Shown: positions 14,932 through 22,863 of the stretch, piece by piece
Layout: each line of letters opens with the position of its first letter
Position numbering within the stretch: position 1 is the stretch's first letter
Program-made: the position numbers and the translations under genes
Notes under the pieces: generated by a model
Seen by the model: only the letters and a program-made list of their open reading frames with translations
Told to the model about the DNA's origin: nothing
Databases searched by the model: none
DNA from: an uncultured Clostridia bacterium
GTDB lineage: Bacteria > Bacillota > Clostridia > Christensenellales > Aristaeellaceae
Assembly (NCBI GenBank): GCA_934647305.1
Contig: CAKUFI010000001.1
Span: 62,001 to 126,000, forward strand
Reading direction: 5' to 3'
DNA: 64,000 nucleotides

Positions 14932-16194
14932 ATGGAATATATCGAGCGCTCGGAGCGCGTCCCGGTTCGGGAGGCGTATGACGTGATCGTGGCGGGCGGC
15001 GGCGTGGCGGGCGCCGCGGCGGCGCTGGCGGCTGCGCGCGCAGGCAAAAGGACGCTGCTGATCGAAAAGGCGACGGCGCTGGGCGGCCTGGCGACGATCG
15101 GCCTGATCAACTTCTTCGTGCCCATGTGCAACGGCCGCGGCCGGCAGATCATCTTCGGCATGGCAGAGGAGTTCCTGCAGCTGGCGAGGAAGCACGGCTA
15201 CGACGACCTGCCCGAGGTCTGGAAAAACGGCGAGCCGAAAGAACCGACCAATGTGCGCAAGTGCATGCGCTACTCGCACACGATCTTCGCGCTGGAGCTG
15301 ACCCGGCTTCTGGTCGAGGCAGGCGTGACGCTGCTGTTTGACTCGGTCGTGTCCGAGCCGGTGATGCGGGGGAAGCACTGCGCGGGCCTGATCGTCGAGA
15401 ACAAGAGCGGGCGCGCGTTTTATCCGGCGGGCGTGGTGATCGACACGACCGGCGACGCGGACGTGCTGCATCGCGCCGGGGTTCCGTGCGTGCAGGGCGG
15501 CAATTTCCACACGTATATCGCCCACGGCATGACGCTCGAATCCTGCAAAAAGGCGGTCGAGGCGGGGGACATTCGCCGGGCGTATCATTCCTTTACCGGC
15601 GGCTGCGCTTCGCTCTACGGCGCGAATCATCCGAACGGTATGCCGCTTTATACCGGCACGACCGGCGAAAACGTGACGAAATACCTGGTGGACAACCAGC
15701 TCGAGCTGCTGGGCAAACTGGACGAGGCGGATCGCTTCGCGCGCGACGTGGTGATGCTGCCGGGCATGTGCCAGTTCCGCACCACGCGCCATATCGACGG
15801 CGACTACACGCTGAAGGTGTCCGACCAGTATCGCCACTTCGCCGACTCGATCTCCGCGATCAACGACTTCGACCAGCGCGACTTCCTCTATGAGGTACCT
15901 TACCGCACGCTGATCCGCACCGGCTATGACAACCTCATCACCGCCGGGCGCACCGCCTCGGGCGAGGGGTATGCCTGGGATGTGCTGCGGGTGATTCCGC
16001 CGGCCATCGTGACCGGCCAGGCAGCGGGGCTTGCGGCGGCGCAGGCGCTCGACACCGGCCGCGGGATCGACGAAATCGACGTGGGCGCGCTGCAGAAGAC
16101 GCTTGCGGCGCAGCGCGTGATGATCCACTTCGACGACGCGTGGGTTCCGGAAAAGGCCGCGGACGACGCGCACTGCGACGTGGGACATATCTGA
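14932..16194 (+). CDS. FAD-dependent oxidoreductase
   Basis: A 420-residue flavoprotein of the FAD_oxidored group. The dinucleotide-binding motif is VIVAGGGVAGAAAALAAARAG near residues 17-37, with IEKATALGG after it; a second FAD contact is GRTASGEGYAWD near residue 343. These proteins are often found in carbohydrate-use clusters, but the substrate is not known. The ATG follows GGGGGAGG at 10 bases; an in-frame TTG nine bases earlier is too close to that site. It is the first gene of a run in which mnmG starts 19 bases after this stop. Confidence 0.85.
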   Translation: MEYIERSERVPVREAYDVIVAGGGVAGAAAALAAARAGKRTLLIEKATALGGLATIGLINFFVPMCNGRGRQIIFGMAEEFLQLARKHGYDDLPEVWKNGEPKEPTNVRKCMRYSHTIFALELTRLLVEAGVTLLFDSVVSEPVMRGKHCAGLIVENKSGRAFYPAGVVIDTTGDADVLHRAGVPCVQGGNFHTYIAHGMTLESCKKAVEAGDIRRAYHSFTGGCASLYGANHPNGMPLYTGTTGENVTKYLVDNQLELLGKLDEADRFARDVVMLPGMCQFRTTRHIDGDYTLKVSDQYRHFADSISAINDFDQRDFLYEVPYRTLIRTGYDNLITAGRTASGEGYAWDVLRVIPPAIVTGQAAGLAAAQALDTGRGIDEIDVGALQKTLAAQRVMIHFDDAWVPEKAADDAHCDVGHI

Positions 16195-16213
16195 AAAAAC
16201 GGGAGTGACTTGC

Positions 16214-18115
16214 TTGGAAGGCTTTGACATCATCGTCGTGGGGGCGGGACACGCCGGCTGTGAGGCGGCGCTCGCCTGCGCGCGGATGGGACAGCGCACG
16301 CTGCTGCTGACGCTCAACCTGGACTCGGTCGCCATGATGCCCTGCAACCCGGCCATCGGCGGCACGGCGAAGGGGCATCTGGTGCGCGAGGTGGACGCGC
16401 TGGGCGGCGAAATGGGCCGCGCCATCGACGACACCTTTCTGCAGTCCCGCATGCTCAACACCGGCAAGGGGCCCGCGGTACACTCGCTGCGCGCCCAGGC
16501 CGACAAGGCCGCCTACAAGGCCCGCATGCGCCGCGCCGTGGAAAATGAGCCGAACCTGACCCTTCGCCAGGGCGAGGCCGCGCGCATACTGACCGAAAAC
16601 GGCCGCGTGACCGGGATTGTGACCACGACCGACCGGACGATTGCGTGCCGAGCGGCCGTGCTGTGCTGCGGCGTGTACCTGAAGAGCCGCATCATCATCG
16701 GCGACTGCTCCTGGACGGGCGGCCCGCAGGGGCTGGTCTGCGCCGGCCCGCTCACCCGGTCGCTCGTCGACCTGGGCTTCGAGGTACGAAGGTTTAAGAC
16801 CGGCACCCCCGCCCGCGTGGACGGCCGCACGGTCGACTTTTCGAAGATGGAGCCGCAGGAGGGCGACGAGCCGGTTGTGCCGTTCTCCTTCCTGACCGAC
16901 GGGCAGCTCAAAAACACTGCCCGCTGCTACCTGACCTACACCACCACCGAGACGCATCGCATCATCCGCGAGAACCTGGACAGGGCGCCCATGTACAAAG
17001 GCTCGATCCACGGCACCGGCGCGCGCTACTGCCCCTCAATCGAGGACAAGGTGGTGCGCTTTGCCGACAAGGAGCGCCACCCGATCTTCCTGGAGCCGGA
17101 GGGCGCGGACACGGTCGAGTGGTACGTGCAGGGCATGTCCACCAGTATGCCGGAGGACATACAGCGCGAGATGTACCGCACGATTCCCGGCCTTGAGCAC
17201 GCCGAGATCATGCGCCTGGCCTACGCGATCGAGTACGACTGTATCAATCCGCTGCAGCTGACCGGCGCGTTTGAGGCAAAGCAGGTGCGCGGCCTGTTCT
17301 GCGCCGGGCAGATCAACGGCACCTCCGGCTATGAAGAGGCCGCTGCGCAGGGCCTGTACGCCGGGATTAACGCGGCGCAGTACGTAAAGGGCGAGGCGCC
17401 CTTCCTGCTGACCCGCGCGGACTCGTACATCGGCGTGCTGGTGGACGACCTGACCACCAAGGGCACCGACGAGCCCTACCGCATGATGACCTCGCGCGCC
17501 GAGTACCGCCTGCTGCTGAGGCAGGACAACGCCGATTTGCGCCTGAGCGAGCGCGGCCGGGCAATCGGGCTGGCGAGCGAGGAGCGCGTGCGCCGGGCGC
17601 GGGAAAAGCGCCGGGCGAGTGCGGAGCTGACCGCCCGGCTGGAGGCGGCGTTTGTGCGCGCCGACGAGGCGGTTCAGGCCATGCTTGCCTCCTGCGGCGA
17701 GCCGCCCGCATCGGGCAGTCTGTCCCTGGCCGACCTGATTCGCAGGCCGGGCGTGGGGATGAGCGCGCTTGCGCCGTTCGCGCCCTTCCTGTGCGAATAC
17801 GCGCCGGATGCGCGCGAGCAGGCGGAAATCGGCCTGAAGTACGAGGGGTACCTGGCCAGGCAGCGCAGCCAGATCGAGCGCTTTCAGAAGAGCGAGGAGC
17901 AGCTGCTGCCCGAGGACGCGGATTACATGGCGATGGATTCCCTGCGCATCGAGGCGCGGCAGAAGCTGACGAAGCAGAGGCCCTGCTCGCTCGGGCAGGC
18001 TGCGCGCATACCGGGCGTGTCGCCGGGCGACGTTTCGGTGCTCATGGTGTGGCTGGAAAAGCGCAGGCAGATCAGGAAACAGGAGGAACGACGGGATGCT
18101 CGAGAGGATTCGTGA
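16214..18115 (+). CDS. mnmG: tRNA uridine-5-carboxymethylaminomethyl modification enzyme MnmG
   Basis: A 633-residue FAD protein that, with MnmE, builds the cmnm5 group on U34 of several tRNAs. The N-terminal FAD motif is VVGAGHAGCEAALACARMG; GGTAKGHLVREVDALGGEMG and GGPQGLVCAGPLTRS-type segments, then CPSIEDKVVRF and the GQINGTSGYEEAAAQG FAD contact follow, with the helical C-terminal domain that binds MnmE. Length is standard. A TTG at 16214 with GGGAG eight bases upstream is the likely start; a GTG at 16205 lies inside that ribosome site. It overlaps rsmG by 20 bases. MnmE is not in the window. Confidence 0.95.
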   Translation: MEGFDIIVVGAGHAGCEAALACARMGQRTLLLTLNLDSVAMMPCNPAIGGTAKGHLVREVDALGGEMGRAIDDTFLQSRMLNTGKGPAVHSLRAQADKAAYKARMRRAVENEPNLTLRQGEAARILTENGRVTGIVTTTDRTIACRAAVLCCGVYLKSRIIIGDCSWTGGPQGLVCAGPLTRSLVDLGFEVRRFKTGTPARVDGRTVDFSKMEPQEGDEPVVPFSFLTDGQLKNTARCYLTYTTTETHRIIRENLDRAPMYKGSIHGTGARYCPSIEDKVVRFADKERHPIFLEPEGADTVEWYVQGMSTSMPEDIQREMYRTIPGLEHAEIMRLAYAIEYDCINPLQLTGAFEAKQVRGLFCAGQINGTSGYEEAAAQGLYAGINAAQYVKGEAPFLLTRADSYIGVLVDDLTTKGTDEPYRMMTSRAEYRLLLRQDNADLRLSERGRAIGLASEERVRRAREKRRASAELTARLEAAFVRADEAVQAMLASCGEPPASGSLSLADLIRRPGVGMSALAPFAPFLCEYAPDAREQAEIGLKYEGYLARQRSQIERFQKSEEQLLPEDADYMAMDSLRIEARQKLTKQRPCSLGQAARIPGVSPGDVSVLMVWLEKRRQIRKQEERRDAREDS

Positions 18116-18821
18116 AGGCGCGCTGAAGATGGGTATCGCCCTGCCGGAGGACGCGGCGGAGAAAATGCTGCGGTTTCATGAGCTGCTGATGCGCGCCAAT
18201 GAGCAGTTCAACCTCACCCGCGTGCCGGACGACCCGAAGGAGGCCGCCGACCGGAACTTTCTGGACTCGCTGGCGCCGCTCGCGCAGAAGGGCCTTATGG
18301 ACGGGTGCAAAACGCTGCTCGACCTGGGCTCGGGTGCGGGCTTTCCGGGCATTCCGCTGGCCATTGCGCTGCCGAACGTGCGCGTGACGCTGATGGACTC
18401 GCTGGGCAAGCGGGTGAACTTCTTAAGCGACGTGATCGCGGCGCTGGGCCTGAACGCTCAGGCGGTGCATTTTCGCGCCGAGGAAGCGGCGAAGAATCCC
18501 CAGTGGCGCGAGCAGTTTGATTGCGTGACCGCGCGCGCAGTGGCCGCGATGCCGACGCTTGCCGAGCTGGCGCTGCCGTTTGCGCGGGTGGGCGGCAGGC
18601 TGGTCGCCTACAAAGGCCCGGCGGCCGGGGAGGAGCTTCGTCAGGCGGAACGGGCGATCGACCTGCTGGGCGGCGGGAATGCGCGCATATTACAGGTGCG
18701 GATTCCGGAGCGCGAGGACTGGGACCACCGGCTGGTGCTGGTGGACAAGCAGCGCGCGACGCCCAGACGCTTCCCACGAAAGAGCGGCGAGGCCGGGCGC
18801 AATCCAATACTCTCAGAATAA
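18096..18821 (+). CDS. rsmG: 16S rRNA (guanine527-N7)-methyltransferase RsmG
   Basis: A 241-residue SAM-dependent methylase that modifies G527 of 16S rRNA. Motif I is LLDLGSGAGFPGIPLAI near residues 72-88, followed by DSLGKRVNFL and the RAVAAMPTLAELALPF helix. The start overlaps mnmG and follows AGGAGGAACG. The mnmG-rsmG pairing is the classic gidA-gidB order. The C-terminal 20 residues (ATPRRFPRKSGEAGRNPI) match the usual RsmG ending. Confidence 0.95.
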   Translation: MLERIREGALKMGIALPEDAAEKMLRFHELLMRANEQFNLTRVPDDPKEAADRNFLDSLAPLAQKGLMDGCKTLLDLGSGAGFPGIPLAIALPNVRVTLMDSLGKRVNFLSDVIAALGLNAQAVHFRAEEAAKNPQWREQFDCVTARAVAAMPTLAELALPFARVGGRLVAYKGPAAGEELRQAERAIDLLGGGNARILQVRIPEREDWDHRLVLVDKQRATPRRFPRKSGEAGRNPILSE

Positions 18822-18836
18822 GGAAGTGAACGGGCA

Positions 18837-19892
18837 TTGCAGAGCATCCGCGTACTGGCGGGAAATGCCGGGTATGATATACTGATAGAAAACGGCCTGC
18901 TGGGCAGGCTGGGAGAGCGGCTGTGCGAGCGGCTGTCACCCGGCCGGGTGCTGCTGGTGGCCGCGGAAAAGGTGAACGACCTGTTCGGGCAGCGAGTGCG
19001 CCGGTCTCTCACGGCGATGGGTGTGGAGTACGGCGCGCTGGTCGTGCACGCGGACGTCTCTGGCGGCACGCTCAACGCCCTGAACGACGTGACCCGCGCC
19101 ATGATGCAGATGAAGCTGGGCGAGGGCGACACGCTGCTGATACTGGGCGGGGCAATGCTGTGCGACCTGGGCGCGTTCGCGCTGAAAAACAGCCGCCGCC
19201 GCGCGCGCCTTGTGCAGGCGCCCACCACGCTGCTGGCCATGGCCGACTGGGCGGTGGACGGCAAGACCGCCGTCGAGCATCGAAGGGGCGCGAACATGCC
19301 GGGCAGCTTCTTCGCGCCCGATCTGATCCTGATTGACCCGCAGGCCGCCTTCACGCTGTCCGACCGGCAGTTTGAAAACGGCATGGGCGAGGTCATCAAG
19401 TGTGCCTGCGCGGCGGACGCCAGCATGTTCCGCATGCTCGAGTCGCTCTCGGGCCGGGCGGCGATCGAGGCGCGGATGGAAGAGGTGATCTGGACCAGCC
19501 TGAGCGTCAAGGCCTCGCTTTGCGGCGAGGAGCGCGCGAGAATGCGCCTGGGCCACAGCCTGGCCTACGCCATCGAAATGGCGCAGCACCACCGCCTGCT
19601 CATGCACGGCGAGGCGGTCGCGCTGGGCATGCTGGCCGTGAGCCGGTACTCGGAGTGCCTGGGCATCACCACCCGGGGCACGTCGCAGCGCATCGAGGAC
19701 TGCCTGAACCGGTATCATCTGCCGCTGCGTACCAGCGTGGAAAAAGACGAGATGCTTAAGGCGCTCAGGTCGTTTAATGCGCCGCAGTGCGTGCTGCTCG
19801 AGCGCGTGGGCTGGAGCTCAGTGCGCTCGATGGAGCCGGGCTTTATGGAAAAGGCCTGGTTTGGAACGAAGGGAGGCGAAGAAGGGTGCTGA
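18837..19892 (+). CDS. 3-dehydroquinate synthase-like protein (divergent AroB)
   Basis: A 351-residue member of the sugar-phosphate cyclase family. The metal triad of AroB is kept (E185 in GMGEVIK, H240 in LGHS, H257 in MHGEAV). Several near-invariant positions are not: the NAD loop GGGVVGD reads GGAMLCD (104-110), the DSSVGGKTGVN segment reads DWAVDGKTAVE (137-147), and the second His of GHTFGH is Tyr. It may be a fast-evolving AroB or a cyclase with another substrate. No other shikimate gene is nearby. TTG start with AGGAAG. It sits in a run between rsmG and a lipoprotein gene. Confidence 0.75.
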   Translation: MQSIRVLAGNAGYDILIENGLLGRLGERLCERLSPGRVLLVAAEKVNDLFGQRVRRSLTAMGVEYGALVVHADVSGGTLNALNDVTRAMMQMKLGEGDTLLILGGAMLCDLGAFALKNSRRRARLVQAPTTLLAMADWAVDGKTAVEHRRGANMPGSFFAPDLILIDPQAAFTLSDRQFENGMGEVIKCACAADASMFRMLESLSGRAAIEARMEEVIWTSLSVKASLCGEERARMRLGHSLAYAIEMAQHHRLLMHGEAVALGMLAVSRYSECLGITTRGTSQRIEDCLNRYHLPLRTSVEKDEMLKALRSFNAPQCVLLERVGWSSVRSMEPGFMEKAWFGTKGGEEGC

Positions 19893-20461
19893 AACGGATG
19901 TGCGCGGGGCTGCTCGCGCTGGTCATGCTGCTTGTGGGCTGCGCCTTTGCGGAGGATACGTCGGCCAGCCTGCCGCCGACTGAGCCGGACGCGATTGCGG
20001 AGCTCGTCGAGGAGGCCATGGGCGTATACGCCTGGTTTACGATCTGGCCGCTGGGCGGTGACCTGGAGGAGCCGATGGAGGAGGGCGTGAGCGAGTTTTA
20101 CCGCGTGCTGGACGACCGCTACGACACCCGCCTCAAGCTGGCCGAGTTCGCGCTGAACTACTTTTCTCTCGAGATCGTCACCGAGCTGTTTGACCGGGGA
20201 CTGTATCAGGAAAGGGACGGCGTTTTGTACGTCTCCGACCGCTTTGACATCGCCGACGAGAACATCTCCTCGGTGTCCTACGAGGCGGCCGATCAGGGCG
20301 ACGGCTGGATCGAGTACCGCGCGAACGTGACCTATCAGGCAGGCACTTCGGACGAGCACGTCCGCGCCTACGACTATCGCTACGAGCAGACCGATAACGG
20401 ATGGGTCTTTACGCAGTTCGCCTTCTACTGGGAGGGTGAGCGGAGCAATCTGGACGGCTGA
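19886..20461 (+). CDS. Putative lipoprotein of unknown function
   Basis: A 191-residue exported protein. Residues 1-21 are a signal peptide ending in the lipobox LVGC, so Cys20 is the likely lipidation site. The mature part is acidic, with an alternating strand pattern (YVSDRFDIADENISSVSYE, then WIEYRANVTYQ and WVFTQFAFYWE) reminiscent of small extracytoplasmic alpha+beta domains such as DL-endopeptidase inhibitor-like or IseA folds, but I cannot name a family. The GTG start overlaps the end of the AroB-like gene by 7 bases and follows GGGAGG. Confidence 0.75.
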   Translation: MLKRMCAGLLALVMLLVGCAFAEDTSASLPPTEPDAIAELVEEAMGVYAWFTIWPLGGDLEEPMEEGVSEFYRVLDDRYDTRLKLAEFALNYFSLEIVTELFDRGLYQERDGVLYVSDRFDIADENISSVSYEAADQGDGWIEYRANVTYQAGTSDEHVRAYDYRYEQTDNGWVFTQFAFYWEGERSNLDG

Positions 20462-20484
20462 AGCCGCACAAAGGAGGACACGAC

Positions 20485-21441
20485 ATGCTTCTGACTGATT
20501 ACCTGACCCAATCGGACGACCTGATGTGCCGCTGGAACAAGCAGCTGGGTGTGGATCACGCGGTGATTCGCCTGCCCGAGGATGGAAAGTTTGACCTGAC
20601 CAGCGAGGCGCACTTTCGCGCCTACTACGATCATTTCCTGAGCTACGGCCTGACCCCGGCGGTGGTGGAGCCGCTGCCCGGCAGCATCTACGAGGACATC
20701 AAGTGCGGCACGGCGTGCGCGGACGAGGCCATGGACAAGGCCAAGGCGGTCGTTCGCAATATGGGCAGGCTGGGCATCGGCACGCTGTGCATGAACTTCA
20801 TGGCGCACATCGGCTGGTACCGCACGACCGGCAGCTATCCCGAGCGCGGCGGCGCGCAGTGCACGGCCTTCGATATGAAGGACTTTGCGCCAAAGGACGA
20901 CTTCGCTATCACGCAGGCGCAGCTGTGGCAGAATCTCGAGCGCTTCCTGCGCGAAATCGTGCCGGTGGCCGAGGAAAGCGGCGTGCGCCTGGCGCTGCAT
21001 CCGGACGACCCGCCGGTTCCCGCGCTGGGCAGGGTGGAGCGCATCCTGACCAGCAAGGACGCGATCGACAGGGCGGTTCACCTGGTGGAGAGCGACATGC
21101 TGGGCGTGACGCTGTGCCAGGGCTGCTACAGCGCCATGGGCGAGGATGTGTGCGAGGTCATCCGCCACTTCGGCCGGCAGAACAAGATCTTCTTCGTGCA
21201 CTTCCGCGACGTGCGCGGCAATCGCGAGTGCTTCCACGAGACCTTCCACGACAACGGCCAGACCGACATGGCCGAGGCCATTCATACCTACCGCGAGGTG
21301 GGCTTCAACGGCCCGGTGCGCGTCGATCACGTGCCCACGATGGCCGGCGAAAACGCCAACCTGCCCGGCTACGCCAACCTCGGTCGGCTCTACGCCATCG
21401 GCTATCTCAAGGGCCTTCTCGAGGCGGACGCGCGGGCGTAG
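20485..21441 (+). CDS. uxuA: Mannonate dehydratase family TIM-barrel protein
   Basis: A 318-residue protein of the UxuA family, which dehydrates D-mannonate to 2-keto-3-deoxygluconate in glucuronate breakdown. Metal-site segments are present: LALHPDDPPVP near residue 172, the GVTLCQGCYS segment, FVHFRDVRG near 250 and VDHVPTMAGE near 283. It is shorter than typical UxuA (about 350-390) and its N-terminus differs, so the substrate may differ. GGAGG precedes the ATG. It is 23 bases after the lipoprotein gene and followed by a lactonase gene, which would suit a sugar-acid route. Confidence 0.8.
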   Translation: MLLTDYLTQSDDLMCRWNKQLGVDHAVIRLPEDGKFDLTSEAHFRAYYDHFLSYGLTPAVVEPLPGSIYEDIKCGTACADEAMDKAKAVVRNMGRLGIGTLCMNFMAHIGWYRTTGSYPERGGAQCTAFDMKDFAPKDDFAITQAQLWQNLERFLREIVPVAEESGVRLALHPDDPPVPALGRVERILTSKDAIDRAVHLVESDMLGVTLCQGCYSAMGEDVCEVIRHFGRQNKIFFVHFRDVRGNRECFHETFHDNGQTDMAEAIHTYREVGFNGPVRVDHVPTMAGENANLPGYANLGRLYAIGYLKGLLEADARA

Positions 21442-21641
21442 GGGAGAACGTTCGAGAGGCGGCTGGGGAGGCCACCTTTCTGAGAAAGGCGCCTCCCCAG
21501 ACCCCACCCGGAAAGCGCCTGCTGCCGCCGGACGATAAGCAATGTGGGTTGTTATTTCGCAAGGCAGCGAAGCTCCCTGGAATTTCAGGCTGCATGCAAG
21601 AGCAATAAAATGAGGAAACGAATGAACAGGAGGAAACGAAC
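21442..21641. repeat. Intergenic hairpin region related to the interspersed element
   Basis: No gene. AACGTTCGAGAGGCGGCT at 21447-21464 is an exact inverted match to 22800-22817. A stem CTGGGGAGG/CCTCCCCAG (about 21463-21500) encloses CTTTCTGAGAAAG and could terminate the upstream operon. The remainder shows no clear feature until the GGAGG of the lactonase gene. Confidence 0.55.
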
Positions 21642-22661
21642 ATGAAATACGTTGTCGGCGATTATACCCGCATGGGCGGCCCCGGCGTGGCGCTGATCGA
21701 ACGCAAAGAGGATGATACCCTGACACTGCTTTCCGCGACACCCGGCCTTCAGGAGCCCACCTGGGCGCAGCCTGCCTCGAACGGGGAAGCGATTTACTCC
21801 CTGGGCAACAACGCGGTCGAGGGCGAAAACGGCGGCTGCGCGGCCTCCTATGAGCGCGTGGGCGACACGCTGAAGCTGGTGTCCCTGCGCTCCACGAACG
21901 GCCTGGCCCCCTGCCACATGACCGAGAGCCCGGACGGCAGGTTCCTGTACGTGGCCAACTACCTGGGCGGCAGCGTCGCGGTGTTCCCGATCGAGGGCAA
22001 CGCGCTGGGCGCGCGCATTCAGCTGGCGCAGCACGAGGGTCACGGCCCGAACGAGAAGCGTCAGGAGTCCGCGCACGTGCACTTTACTGCCTTCAAGCCG
22101 GGCACACGGCAGCTGTTCGTGGTCGATCTGGGCATCGACGCGGTGATGATCTACGACCAGAATCCCGAGACCGGCCTGCTGACCCTGGCCGAGCGCGTAA
22201 ACACGCCCGCGGGTCTCGGCCCGAGGCATCTGGTGTTCCACGGCGAGGACGCGATCTACCTGTGCTACGAGATGGGCGGCAAGGTCAGCCTGCTCAGGCG
22301 CGTGAATGACGCCTGGCGGATCGAGCAGACGCTTTCCACCCTGCCCGAGGGCTACGACGGCTTCAACGGCGTGGCCGCCATCCGCGAGTACAACGGCCAG
22401 ATCGTCGTCTCCAACCGCGGCCACAACTCGCTGGCCTTCTTCAACATCCTGCCCGACCTGCGCCTGGAGCGCGCAGGCGTCTTCAGCGTGCCGGGCGACT
22501 TCCCGCGCGATTTCTGGATGAACGCGGACGGCACGATATTGGTCGCCAACCAGGAATCGGGCGACGTGCGCCTGCTCAGGCGAACCGAAGCCGGCCTTGA
22601 GACCATCGGCGAGCCGCTGTCCATTCCGGGCGCGGTGTCGGTCTTCCCGATCGCGGACTGA
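21642..22661 (+). CDS. Lactonase family beta-propeller protein (6-phosphogluconolactonase-like)
   Basis: A 339-residue seven-bladed propeller of the YbhE/Pgl lactonase family. Blade signatures include HMTESPDGRFLYVANYLGGSV near residue 87, AHVHFTAFKPGTRQLFVVDLG, and FPRDFWMNADGTILVANQESGDV near the end; the His and Arg pattern LGPRHLVFH is typical. It opens sugar-acid lactones, most often 6-phosphogluconolactone. It follows the mannonate dehydratase gene, so it may act in sugar-acid catabolism. No promoter was identified. AGGAGG precedes the start. Confidence 0.88.
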   Translation: MKYVVGDYTRMGGPGVALIERKEDDTLTLLSATPGLQEPTWAQPASNGEAIYSLGNNAVEGENGGCAASYERVGDTLKLVSLRSTNGLAPCHMTESPDGRFLYVANYLGGSVAVFPIEGNALGARIQLAQHEGHGPNEKRQESAHVHFTAFKPGTRQLFVVDLGIDAVMIYDQNPETGLLTLAERVNTPAGLGPRHLVFHGEDAIYLCYEMGGKVSLLRRVNDAWRIEQTLSTLPEGYDGFNGVAAIREYNGQIVVSNRGHNSLAFFNILPDLRLERAGVFSVPGDFPRDFWMNADGTILVANQESGDVRLLRRTEAGLETIGEPLSIPGAVSVFPIAD

Positions 22662-22769
22662 GGGAGGAAACGCTGCATAAGGAGTTCAGTCTCCCAATAA
22701 ACAGCGTTTGAGTCCGGAGAACTGCACTTGTCCATACAGACTTCGTCATGCGGATCAAAGTGCTTTTCG

Positions 22770-22817
22770 GGAGAGCTCGAGAGGGGCTTTTCTCAGAAAA
22801 GCCGCCTCTCGAACGTT
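22770..22817. repeat. Hairpin sharing modules with the interspersed element
   Basis: TCGAGAGGGGCTTTTCT pairs with AGAAAAGCCGCCTCTCGA (near-perfect). GGAGAGCTCGAGAGGG at 22770-22785 is identical to 13828-13843 and, inverted, to 52286-52301. It lies between the convergent lactonase and ppk genes. Confidence 0.65.
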
Positions 22818-22863
22818 TCCCCGGTTACAAAACTGCCGCACCAGGCGATGCGGCAGTTGATTT

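Noticed and set aside
14794..16506. Minus-strand open frame of 570 codons opposite the FAD oxidoreductase and mnmG
   Set aside because: It is a GC-rich shadow: it covers two strongly conserved genes and the relQ promoter, and has no family resemblance.
18837..22661. A natural-product cluster around the AroB-like cyclase
   Set aside because: No aminotransferase, glycosyltransferase, carrier protein or exporter is in the run; the neighbours are housekeeping or sugar-acid genes.
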